64,000 bases of DNA from PALSA-243 sp963743705 (GTDB lineage Bacteria > Acidobacteriota > Terriglobia > Bryobacterales > Bryobacteraceae): NCBI GenBank assembly GCA_963743705.1, contig CAVUQS010000014.1:1-64000 (forward strand), given 5' to 3'. The notes beneath the pieces are model-generated. The model saw nothing but the letters and a program-made list of their open reading frames with translations, was not told the DNA's origin and did no database searches. Position numbers and translations under genes: made by a program. How positions within the stretch are numbered: position 1 is the stretch's first letter; every line of letters begins with the position of its first letter. Of this stretch, positions 8,507 through 17,938 are shown piece after piece.

Positions 8507-10855
8507 TCACTGTATCGAGGCGCGCATGGTGTTGCCGAATGTGCTCTGGAGCGATTTGACGGCGCTGCGCCGCGCCGTCCCTTCGTCGGACCACTTGCCG
8601 ATGAAGCGATAATACTCCAGATCCATCGTGGGATCGAGCGGGTGGCGCTCGGCCCAAGTAGCGAAGACAGCGTGGATGCGCTCGATATCGTTGGTGTGCT
8701 CGTAGTTCCGCAGGAGACCGCGGAAGATAGGAGCGTCTAATTCGCGCTCACTCTTGTCGGACGGGTGGGGCAGATCGAGGGCAACCCAGTAGTAGTGGTT
8801 GGAGCGATCTAAGGCGGTCCTTGCGGACTCTGTCATAGAGTAGCGGAGCAGTTCGTTGGCCTTTTCGCCGGACGCGAGTCCGGCCAACTGGGTCAGGTCG
8901 AACGACTTCTGAAACAGATTCAGCCCTTTTTCGGCCACTTCAATAGCCTTAGTGAATTCCTTGGTGTGCATTTCGAGGCGGCACCACTTGATATAGGGAT
9001 CCGGACTATTCGACTGGCGGGCGGTGCTTTCTCGGAAGGCTTGCCGGGCATCGGTTGCGCGAGTGGGTCGCCAGTTTGAGTAGACCCATCCCAGTTCGCT
9101 GACCAGAATCGAAAGCCGCCCATGTTTTTCCATAGCTTTCAGCAGGAGGCGCTCGGCGTCAGTCATGGCTCCGGAGCGGGCCATCAATCCGGCCTGACGA
9201 ACAATTGAGCGGATTTCGTCCTTGCCCTTGCTGGTGAGTTGGTTGGCGTTGGCGGCGTAGGCCTTCTTAATACGCGCGACCTGGTCGGTCTTGGAGAATT
9301 CCTTGAGGACGAGACGGCGCAGATTGGTGTTGACTTCATAGCGCATCTCGCCCTTCACGAGGGACGGTTTCTGAATCAGGAATAAGCCGTGCAACTGCTC
9401 CACGGCGGATTCAAAGCTTTCGTCGGAAAGGCGGAGGATGGTCTTTGCTTCCAGGGCGGAGATCGCGCTGGGCTGGATGCAGGCGGCGATCACGATATTC
9501 TGAGCGTCCTCGCCGAGCATATCGAATTCCCGTTTGAGGGCGAACCTGCGCGCAGTGTCGCCCTTCTCATCCTCCCAAAGTTTGATTGCCTCGTCGCCGA
9601 CGAACTGCATCAGCCGAAGCACATCTTCGAGGTAGAGGGGCGAACCCTCGGTAACCTGGACGATCTTCTTAATGGTGCTCTCCTTGAGCATCTGGCTTTT
9701 CATGCCGAAACGTTTGGCGCGCGATTCGATGAAAGAACGCGCATCTTCTCCATCCAGCCCTCGAACTAAGGTACGGTAGGCGGACATCCCGAACAGCTCG
9801 CGGCGCGATGTGAACAGAACCTTGGTTCGGCTCCGAACGGTGGCGACATCGTTGAGGAGGAACTCGATAACTTCCGAGTCGTTCTCCTTCTCGATGCTAT
9901 CGATATCGTCAGCAATGATCAGTGCGGGAGCTTTCGTCAAGAGGCGCAGGACGCCGTCGCGCTTGGCTTTGAGCGGCAGGTCCAACAGTTTCTCCTTGCC
10001 GTATTCCAGCGCGAGCAGATCGAGGGCCGAGCCGAGATCATGAAATCCCGGATTGCGGATGGCAACGATGGAGGCTTCGATGAACTGCCGCTTCTTAGCG
10101 CTTAGCCAAAAAACGCACCGCAGCGACTTCGGCGGCCGATCAAGCAAATCGCGAGCGAACTGGTAGGCGATTGACGATTTGCCGCGTCCGCCTTCGCCAC
10201 ACAGCGCCCAGCGGCGGCGATCCGGCTTTTCGAACCATTCCCATAGCTGCGCCAGTTCCGCCTTGCGACCGACGAAGTCGGTGACCACAGTTTCGGGGGC
10301 GGGTAGATTGTTGATCAGCGGCTCCCGCAGGACATCGGAGAGGAGCGACCCGCTGTGCCGCTCCAGCGATTTGGAGATGATGCGGATATCCTCGGCGGCG
10401 GCGACCAAATCGATGGTTTGCAGGAGGCGGCGCAGCGTATCCAAGCAGCGAAATGCGTCTTCGAAGGAGAAATCCTGGGTCTTGGGATGGGCGATCTGAT
10501 TTCGGTAATCGGTGATGATCCGGATGTAGTCTAAAAGCGTTCGTTTATCCGGCAAGCGTCCGTTCGGCCCAGCCGGGACCAAGCGGTCGAAGTGATACTC
10601 GAAGACGTTGTGAAGGTGGTTTACATCTATGAGGTCGAACTCGTCCTGAGCGATGGAATCGGTCTGGGCGGACTCCTCCCGTCGTTCATCCAGCTCTTTG
10701 ATTTTGTCGAATTCCGATTTGAGTAACTGAACCAGGGGCGCGGCTGGAGCTGCTGCGAAGTGACTACGGAAACACTGACGGATGTGTTTCACAATGTGAG
10801 GACGGAAAACGTCATGAATCGCGCGGTAACAAGCTGCCCGGTGGGTCGTAGACAT
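8507..10855 (-). CDS. HEPN-STAND NTPase with helical repeat C-terminus
   Basis: 782 residues. Residues 1-150 form an all-helical domain with YRNQIAH near 117-123, the R-x4-H motif of HEPN ribonucleases, most like the Swt1-type HEPN. A STAND/NB-ARC-type NTPase follows: FVGRKAEL, P-loop CGEGGRGKSS (about 219-228), Walker B LIIADDID (about 312-319) and a VLFTSRRE strand that acts as a sensor in this class. A winged-helix-like region and TPR-like helices fill the rest. STAND NTPases oligomerise on ligand binding to activate a fused effector; here the effector would be the HEPN RNase. The ATG at 10855 has GAGGAG eight bases upstream. The partner is the DHH-motif membrane protein directly downstream. 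A defence or toxin role is inferred from architecture only. Confidence 0.82.
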   Translation of the reverse strand: MSTTHRAACYRAIHDVFRPHIVKHIRQCFRSHFAAAPAAPLVQLLKSEFDKIKELDERREESAQTDSIAQDEFDLIDVNHLHNVFEYHFDRLVPAGPNGRLPDKRTLLDYIRIITDYRNQIAHPKTQDFSFEDAFRCLDTLRRLLQTIDLVAAAEDIRIISKSLERHSGSLLSDVLREPLINNLPAPETVVTDFVGRKAELAQLWEWFEKPDRRRWALCGEGGRGKSSIAYQFARDLLDRPPKSLRCVFWLSAKKRQFIEASIVAIRNPGFHDLGSALDLLALEYGKEKLLDLPLKAKRDGVLRLLTKAPALIIADDIDSIEKENDSEVIEFLLNDVATVRSRTKVLFTSRRELFGMSAYRTLVRGLDGEDARSFIESRAKRFGMKSQMLKESTIKKIVQVTEGSPLYLEDVLRLMQFVGDEAIKLWEDEKGDTARRFALKREFDMLGEDAQNIVIAACIQPSAISALEAKTILRLSDESFESAVEQLHGLFLIQKPSLVKGEMRYEVNTNLRRLVLKEFSKTDQVARIKKAYAANANQLTSKGKDEIRSIVRQAGLMARSGAMTDAERLLLKAMEKHGRLSILVSELGWVYSNWRPTRATDARQAFRESTARQSNSPDPYIKWCRLEMHTKEFTKAIEVAEKGLNLFQKSFDLTQLAGLASGEKANELLRYSMTESARTALDRSNHYYWVALDLPHPSDKSERELDAPIFRGLLRNYEHTNDIERIHAVFATWAERHPLDPTMDLEYYRFIGKWSDEGTARRSAVKSLQSTFGNTMRASIQ

Positions 10856-11035
10856 CAAACAGGCTCCTCAATGAACTTTCGATAGTTTAGCGGATTTTCT
10901 TCCAGTAGCGCTGACCGGGCTCCGTAGCTATAAATTCCTGGCGGTAGGAGATAGGCAGCTTACAGACATTCAGGAAAAGGCGGCGATCTTCGGGCTGGAG
11001 ATTACTTTCGAAGTTCGTGAGCTAGATGATGCCGA

Positions 11036-11079
11036 CGACGACGCGGAGCAAACCGCGAACGTGATAAAGGAGAAACGAA
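11036..11079 (+). repeat. First relic of the arsR 3' end
   Basis: The bases before the first VOC copy (gacgcggagcaaaccgcgaa, then gtg) match the last codons of the intact arsR gene at 12614-12661 and encode TTRSKPRT and a stop in that frame. The rest of that arsR copy is absent. Upstream (10859-11035) I see nothing else recognisable beyond the 5' leader of the divergent HEPN-STAND gene. Confidence 0.65.
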
Positions 11080-11470
11080 ATGAAAATCAAAATCACCAGC
11101 GTATTCGTTGACGACCAGGACAAGGCCCTGCGCTTCTATATAGAGGTACTGGGATTGCCAAGAAGACCGATTTCAGTAAGGGCCCATTTCGCTGGCTGGC
11201 CTTGGCCTCGCCCGAGGACCCGGACGGTACTCAGCTGCAATTGGCGCTGAATAACAACCCCGCCGCCAAAACCTATCAGCAAGCGATCTTTCAACAGGGC
11301 CAGCCCGCGGCGATGTTCAACACCGACGACGTCAGGGCGACTACGAGCGGAGCAAAACCCGTGGCGCGGAGTTCACGATGCCGCCCACCGATGTGACCGG
11401 GTCAACCATTGCGGTGCTGAACGACACCTGCGGCAACCTCATTCAGCTCACCCAACTGGCACGCTATTAA
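11080..11470 (+). pseudogene. VOC/PhnB-like protein, dead copy
   Basis: Near-duplicate of the intact VOC gene at 12662-13054, starting with the same MKIKITSxFVDDQDKAL segment. Two single-base losses break it: one where the intact copy reads gggctttgcc and this one gggattgcc (about 11155), and one where the intact copy reads gtcaagggcg and this one gtcagggcg (about 11335). The remaining sequence, including the final codons LAR Y and stop, is nearly identical, so the duplication is recent. The RBS region AAAGGAGAAACGAA is also shared. Confidence 0.85.
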
Positions 11471-11559
11471 ATGCGGCCGTTCCACACGATGGCCCAGCTC
11501 CGGCGGTTCTGGTCGGCTTACGTGGATGCTCTCAAACGCCACCTCAACCGCGTGGAACA
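11471..11559 (+). repeat. Second relic of the arsR 3' end
   Basis: The segment after the dead VOC copy encodes RRFWSAYVDALKRHLNRVEQ, which matches the C-terminal region of the intact ArsR (RRFWSAHVDALERHLDRMDQ) and the third relic at 13056. Similarity stops at about 11559, right where the convergent GNAT gene ends, marking a recombination joint. Confidence 0.75.
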
Positions 11560-11566
11560 ATCAGCC

Positions 11567-12106
11567 TCAGATGCCGAATGCCGGTGGATAGATCACTTGC
11601 CCCTGAACGCCTGCAAGAGCCCGGTTAACCAGTTCGATCGCCATGAAAGCTTCGCGCGGGAATGGTCCTTCGAGTTGCGCGGCCTTCTCTTTGGAAAAAC
11701 CGAAGCGGGGATAGTAGCTGGGGTGTCCGACCACTATCACGATGCTCTCGCCTTGATCTCGAAGGATGTCCAGTCCGTGCACGATGAGCCGGCGACCTGT
11801 TCCCTTGCGTTGATGTTCAGGAAGAACCGCAACAGGGGCCAGAGCGACGGCGGATACAAGGCCGGAAGCGGTTTTGATCCACATCCGGCTAAACAGGACG
11901 TGGCCAACGATGGCTCGCTCAAGCTCAGCCACGAGGGAAACGAGCGCGTGCTCATCAGCCCGCAGCTTATCAACCAGGTCCGCTTCTTCAGGGCCTCCGA
12001 AGGCGGCCTCGTTTACAACCCGAATAGCGCGGCCCTCGGCGGGGTCCCCGGTGTTTTCAACTCGAATGCCGACAGCGTGTTCCGCAGAGAAAGACTTGAA
12101 AGACAT
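11567..12106 (-). CDS. GNAT-family N-acetyltransferase
   Basis: 179 residues, a YhbS-like (COG3153) acetyltransferase that moves the acetyl group of acetyl-CoA to an unknown small substrate. The acetyl-CoA pyrophosphate loop is PEHQRKGTGRRLI, preceded by the beta-4 strand LAPVAVLP. The strand after it ends in GHPSYYPRFGF, typical of the family. The ATG at 12106 is preferred because GGAG lies ten bases upstream; a GTG at 12148 has no ribosome binding site. The gene is inserted head-on between duplicated arsR/VOC pieces and ends within eight bases of one repeat boundary. Confidence 0.8.
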   Translation of the reverse strand: MSFKSFSAEHAVGIRVENTGDPAEGRAIRVVNEAAFGGPEEADLVDKLRADEHALVSLVAELERAIVGHVLFSRMWIKTASGLVSAVALAPVAVLPEHQRKGTGRRLIVHGLDILRDQGESIVIVVGHPSYYPRFGFSKEKAAQLEGPFPREAFMAIELVNRALAGVQGQVIYPPAFGI

Positions 12107-12236
12107 GACTTGTTCGCTCCAGAAAATCAGGTTGGGTTGGGAAGACACACGGCACCGGGGCGGTTCGAAAACTCTCCGGACTGGAGCTAGCGCACAATCA
12201 CAGGTAACAGCCTAGCAAACTCGATACGCTCGTTAC

Positions 12237-12274
12237 TATATGCCTTGACAAGCATATACTCTTCGGGGTATACA
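12237..12274 (+). promoter_or_regulatory. arsR promoter with overlapping palindromic operator
   Basis: A -35 box TTGACA lies at 12245-12250 and a -10-like TATACA at 12269-12274 with 18 bases between. The inverted repeat TATATGC-(8)-GCATATA at 12237-12258 spans the -35 box, and a second, shorter one (TATAC/GTATA, 12255-12272) reaches the -10. ArsR-type dimers bind such palindromes, so autorepression is likely. Transcription should start about seven bases after the -10, at or next to the GTG at 12281. Confidence 0.65.
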
Positions 12275-12280
12275 AAGAGA

Positions 12281-12646
12281 GTGGAATCCGTGTTCGAAAT
12301 CATTGCGGAGCCGAACCGCCGCGCGATATTGAGCCTTCTGGTCTCGTCAGAACAGTCGGTGGGAGAGATCGAGCGTCAACTTCGTATGCCGCAGCCGGCT
12401 GTATCCAAGCACCTACGAGTGCTGCGCGAGGCGGGTTTCGTGGAATCGACGGTGGACGCACAGCGCCGTCTCTACCGGCTGAAACCTGAACCGCTTCGGG
12501 AGGTGGAGGCGTGGCTGGCTCCGTTCCGCCGGTTCTGGTCCGCTCACGTAGATGCTCTCGAACGCCATCTCGACCGCATGGATCAACCAACATCAACGAA
12601 AAGAAAACCGAAGGAGAAAACGACGCGGACCAAACCGCGAACGTGA
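12281..12646 (+). CDS. ArsR-family winged-helix repressor
   Basis: 121 residues starting MESVFEIIAEPNRR with GTG. The wHTH is complete: AILSLLV, SVGEIERQLRMPQPAVSKHLRVLREAGFVES (recognition helix with PAVSKHLRVL) and a beta-wing (DAQRRLYRLKPE). No metal-binding ELCVC-type cysteines are present, so it belongs with the metal-independent ArsR proteins often found beside SRPBCC and VOC genes. The C-terminal helix RRFWSAHVDALERHL and a basic tail occur again as relics at three places nearby. The start at 12281 fits the promoter just upstream and means a leaderless or nearly leaderless message. VOC follows after 15 bases. Confidence 0.88.
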   Translation: MESVFEIIAEPNRRAILSLLVSSEQSVGEIERQLRMPQPAVSKHLRVLREAGFVESTVDAQRRLYRLKPEPLREVEAWLAPFRRFWSAHVDALERHLDRMDQPTSTKRKPKEKTTRTKPRT

Positions 12647-12661
12647 CAGAGGAGAAACGAA

Positions 12662-13054
12662 ATGAAAATCAAAATCACCAGCTTATTCGTGGACGACCAG
12701 GACAAGGCCCTGCACTTCTATACGGAAGTATTGGGCTTTGCCAAGAAGACCGATTTCAGTAAAGGCCCATTTCGCTGGCTGACCGTGGCCTCGCCCGAGG
12801 ACCCGGACGGCACTCAACTGCAACTGGCGCTGAACAGCAACCCGGCAGCCAAAACCTATCAGCAGGCGATCTTTCAACAGGGCCAGCCCGCGGCGATGTT
12901 CAACACCGACGACGTCAAGGGCGATTACGAGCGGATCAAGGCCCGCGGCGCCGAGTTCACGATGCCGCCCACCGATGTGACCGGCTCGACCATTGCGGTG
13001 CTGAACGATACCTGCGGCAACCTGATTCAGCTCACCCAACTGGCACGCTATTAA
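12662..13054 (+). CDS. VOC superfamily (glyoxalase/bleomycin-resistance-like) protein
   Basis: 130 residues with the paired beta-alpha-beta-beta-beta modules of the vicinal oxygen chelate fold: ITSLFVDDQDKALHFYTEVLGF in the first and AAMFNTDDVKGDYERIKARG in the second, ending CGNLIQLTQLARY. Family members bind a divalent metal or small hydrophobic ligands; the substrate is unknown. The ATG follows GAGGAGAAACGAA. It lies in the arsR operon and has a dead duplicate at 11080-11470. Confidence 0.88.
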   Translation: MKIKITSLFVDDQDKALHFYTEVLGFAKKTDFSKGPFRWLTVASPEDPDGTQLQLALNSNPAAKTYQQAIFQQGQPAAMFNTDDVKGDYERIKARGAEFTMPPTDVTGSTIAVLNDTCGNLIQLTQLARY

Positions 13055-13055
13055 A

Positions 13056-13181
13056 ATGCGGCCGTTCCGCACGATGGCGCAGCTCCGCCGGTTCTGGTCG
13101 GCTTACGTGGACGCTCTCAAACGCCACCTCGACCGCGTGGATCAACCGACGCCAACGAAAAGGAAGCCAAGGAGAAGATAG
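13056..13181 (+). CDS. 41-codon ORF duplicating the ArsR C-terminus
   Basis: An intact small frame, MRPFRTMAQLRRFWSAYVDA... ending KRKPRRR, that matches the last ~40 residues of ArsR. It starts one base after the VOC stop and its TAG ends at 13181, directly before the SRPBCC ATG at 13182. It could be a duplication relic, a translational leader for the next gene, or a truncated dimerisation peptide. I regard relic as most likely. Confidence 0.5.
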   Translation: MRPFRTMAQLRRFWSAYVDALKRHLDRVDQPTPTKRKPRRR

Positions 13182-13738
13182 ATGACCGATCGCGAACAGT
13201 ATGCACCGGGTCCGGCCAGGGGAGCGCAGGTACGGAAGGACGGGGAGAAGTGGACGCTCATTCTCGTCAGAGAACTGCGCCACTCGCCGGATAAAGTCTG
13301 GCAGGCGCTAACCGACCCGGCGCATCTGCGCGAGTGGGCTCCCTTCGTCGCCGAGGGGAGCCTGGATACGGTCGGGGCGACGGTGAAGCTCACCTGGGTG
13401 GGAAGGCCGCACGCCGATCGAAACAAGAGTGACGCAAGCCGAGGCTCCCACGATTGCTTGAGTACAGCGATATCCGGTGGGAACTCGAAGCCGTTGGCAG
13501 CGGCACGCGGCTGACGCTGTGGCACAGCATCGATCGACGCTTTATCTCGTGGGGCGCCGCGGGCTGGCACATCTGCTTCGACGTCCTGGAGCGGTTGCTC
13601 ACGGGTGAGGCGATTGGACGCATCGCCGGCGCCGAGGCCATGAACTTCGACGGCTGGCAGCGACTGAACGCCGAGTACGCCAAGCAGTTCGGCGTTGAGC
13701 CCCCGGGTTGGACGCCCAACGTTCCCAAGCGCAGTTAA
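13182..13738 (+). pseudogene. SRPBCC/AHSA1-type protein, frameshifted
   Basis: Activator-of-Hsp90-like START-fold protein of the type usually encoded with ArsR repressors. Recognisable parts are ELRHSPDKVWQALTDPAHLREW, then TPIETRVTQAEAP in a second frame, then PRLLEYSDIRWELEAVGSGTRLTLWH and a normal C-terminus in a third. Two extra bases (in ccgcacg at about 13409 and ccc at 13447-13449) would explain both shifts. The ATG has AAGGAG ten bases upstream. Joined length is about 185 residues, normal for the family. Confidence 0.8.
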
Positions 13739-13764
13739 AATAGACGCGAGAGTTGGAGTTGCAC

Positions 13765-14181
13765 ATGAAACAGCCCGTTGCGGTGGAATCCGCCTCTGCA
13801 TTAATCGACGAGAGGATCACAGAACTTGGGGACTGGCGCGGGAAGATGCTCGCGAGAGTGCGCGACCTCATTCATGAGGCAGACCCTAAGATCGCCGAAG
13901 AGTGGAAGTGGCGGGGGACGCCCGTCTGGTCACACGGCGGTATCGTCTGTACGGGAGAAACGTACAAGAACGTCGTCAAGATGACATTTGCCAAGGGAGC
14001 TGCGTTGGAGGATCCTTCGGGTCTATTCAACTCGAGCCTCGACGGGAATGTCAGACGCGCCATCGACATCCACGAAGGCGAAAAGGTGGATGAGGCCGCC
14101 TTGAAGGATCTCATACGCGCCGCGGTGGCGCTCAATCTCAAGGGCAAGAGCAAGCAAAAGCCTTCACCGCACAGACGCTGA
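13765..14181 (+). CDS. DUF1801 (YdhG/YdeI-like) protein
   Basis: 138 residues with the DUF1801 features RDLIHEADPKIAEEWKW, TPVWSHGGIVCTGETYKNVVKMTF and GLFNSSLDGNVRRAIDIHEGE. The molecular role is unknown; the fold resembles frataxin-like domains. The ATG at 13765 is chosen because GGAG lies six bases upstream. Its last codons run into a repeat arm shared with 57022-57053, so the C-terminal SPHRR may have been supplied by that repeat. Confidence 0.85.
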   Translation: MKQPVAVESASALIDERITELGDWRGKMLARVRDLIHEADPKIAEEWKWRGTPVWSHGGIVCTGETYKNVVKMTFAKGAALEDPSGLFNSSLDGNVRRAIDIHEGEKVDEAALKDLIRAAVALNLKGKSKQKPSPHRR

Positions 14182-14197
14182 GGCGGGGAGAAAAGCC
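14166..14197 (+). repeat. Dispersed repeat arm (CGCACAGACGCTGAGGCG type)
   Basis: The segment resembles the left arm of the large inverted repeat at 57022-57099: both contain agacgctgaggcg or gaggcgctgaggcg followed by a g/a-rich stretch and gagaaaa. The opposite arm is not clearly preserved here. Confidence 0.45.
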
Positions 14198-14223
14198 AAG
14201 ACGGTTTTCCTCTTCTTTAACGT

Positions 14224-14361
14224 TTAACGCTTCTTGGGTTTGTGAGCTTTCGGCGCCGAGAAACCTTTGCACTTTGGATGGTTTGTGCAAGCCGGTACAT
14301 GATCGCGCCGGGCACAGCCGCATCGACCACATTTGTCGCCAGCGTTGTAATCTTCTTCCAT
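14224..14361 (-). CDS. Small Cys-rich protein
   Basis: 45 residues. The centre reads CGRCGCARRDHVPACTNHPKC, giving CxxCxC, a His, then Cys-x5-Cys, a plausible single zinc site. The tail is lysine-rich (KAHKPKKR). The ATG at 14361 is preferred over upstream in-frame starts because the upstream part lacks coding character. The family is not recognised. It is divergent from the PsiE-like gene, with 46 bases between starts. Confidence 0.5.
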   Translation of the reverse strand: MEEDYNAGDKCGRCGCARRDHVPACTNHPKCKGFSAPKAHKPKKR

Positions 14362-14407
14362 TTGAGACCCCACTCTATACTCGCACCCCAGGCATACAAT
14401 CGGAACT

Positions 14408-14938
14408 GTGATCTCCCAGGACAAGCTGCGTGACAACGCTTCTGGATACCTGCATATAGTCGAAGCATTCCTGTATATCGCGGTAGGCGCCTTACTTGCC
14501 GCGGGCGCTGCAGGCGGCGCGATTCAAGCGGGGGAGCTGCTGTGGAGGAGCGGGACGGGCAGAGGAATCGGCGGTTACAGCCTCGGCGTGCTGGTGCTCG
14601 ATCAATTGCTGCTGGTGCTGATGCTGATTGAGTTATTGCACACCGTGCGGATTTCGGTTCGCTCGGAGGCTCTGGTGATGGAGCCGTTTCTGATTGTTGG
14701 GCTGATTGCGTCGATCCGGCGGGTCCTAGTGATCACCATGCAGGCAGCGCAGATGACGGAGCAAGGCCAGCCACAGGCGACCGACGCGGCTGACGTCACC
14801 TTTCGAAATACGATGATCGAACTGGGGATGCTGGGCTTTTTGATTCTAGTTCTGGTATCGGCGATCTATCTTTTGCGCCGCTCGTCGTTCCACGAAAATC
14901 GCATTGCGAAGGCGAGCAGGAGCGACATCACGGCATGA
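14408..14938 (+). CDS. PsiE-like (phosphate-starvation-inducible E) membrane protein
   Basis: 176 residues and four membrane helices: IVEAFLYIAVGALLAAGAAG, LVLDQLLLVLMLIELLHTV, PFLIVGLIASIRRVLVITM and LGMLGFLILVLVSAIYLL. The central ELLHTVRISVRSEAL and EPFLIVGLIASIRRVLVIT segments match the PsiE family. The exact role is unknown; in enterobacteria the gene responds to phosphate starvation. The start is GTG. The last 73 bases overlap the convergent membrane protein gene at 14866-15252. Confidence 0.8.
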   Translation: MISQDKLRDNASGYLHIVEAFLYIAVGALLAAGAAGGAIQAGELLWRSGTGRGIGGYSLGVLVLDQLLLVLMLIELLHTVRISVRSEALVMEPFLIVGLIASIRRVLVITMQAAQMTEQGQPQATDAADVTFRNTMIELGMLGFLILVLVSAIYLLRRSSFHENRIAKASRSDITA

Positions 14939-15252
14939 AGAGCGAACACCGGCCATAGGAAAGGGCTGTCGAAACCTCCGGCGACTCTGAGATAGCCGAG
15001 ATACAGAGAGGCTAGCAGATTATAGGCGAACAGGGCGCGGATGGCCGGCGCGGATGGGCCTTCGGCGCCGGGCCAGCACGCGACGCCGAGAGAGAGCAGC
15101 GCTATGCCGGCGATCCGGGCGACTGCGATGCCGCCGGTGGAGAGGCCGGCGGCTAAGAGCACGCGGACGACAAGAGCGGGATCGGCGATGAGCGCGACGC
15201 CGGTCGCGATCTCGATTGCGGCGTCCAGCATGACCAGCGTTCTGGTTGTCAT
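14866..15252 (-). CDS. Small hydrophobic membrane protein
   Basis: 128 residues with about four hydrophobic segments: VMLDAAIEIATGVALIA, VVRVLLAAGLSTGGIAVARIAGIALLSLGVACW, IRALFAYNLLASLYLGYL and FLWPVFALHAVMSLLLAFAM. The family is not recognised. The overlap with the convergent psiE-like gene is 73 bases and is confined to the two C-termini. Confidence 0.65.
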   Translation of the reverse strand: MTTRTLVMLDAAIEIATGVALIADPALVVRVLLAAGLSTGGIAVARIAGIALLSLGVACWPGAEGPSAPAIRALFAYNLLASLYLGYLRVAGGFDSPFLWPVFALHAVMSLLLAFAMRFSWNDERRKR

Positions 15253-15277
15253 CTGTTAGGGCGTGATTTTCGCCGGC

Positions 15278-17740
<2,463 letters not shown>

Positions 17741-17844
17741 GATGAGATACTCCTGGGACTTACGATTCCCGGCCGGGATTCGAGGATGTATTATTCCGAA
17801 GTAACCCAGTTAGTCGTGGCGTGTGCTCTCACTAACAGAGAAAG

Positions 17845-17927
17845 CTTCGTGGGGCAGCAGCCGCTCCGCCTTCGGCGGATGAACCGGCTGAAAAGCCGGT
17901 TCGCAGACTGAAAGTCTGCCCCACAAG
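17845..17927. repeat. Nested-hairpin intergenic repeat
   Basis: Outer arms CTTCGTGGGGCAG (17845-17857) and CTGCCCCACAAG (17916-17927) enclose three perfect hairpins: TCCGCC/GGCGGA (17865-17879), GAACCGGCT/AGCCGGTTC (17881-17902) and GCAGACT/AGTCTGC (17903-17919). The third shares bases with the outer arm, so alternative folds exist. It looks like a REP-like dispersed element between the sulfatase and its upstream neighbour. Confidence 0.7.
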
Positions 17928-17938
17928 ATTCGCGAGGT

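Noticed and set aside
11471..12190. 239-codon open frame running from the arsR relic antisense through GNAT
   Set aside because: Only the first ~30 codons have ancestry (arsR tail); the rest is the shadow of the acetyltransferase gene.
12245..12280. TTG at 12245 as the arsR start
   Set aside because: It is the first base of the TTGACA -35 box; the GTG at 12281 gives the family N-terminus.
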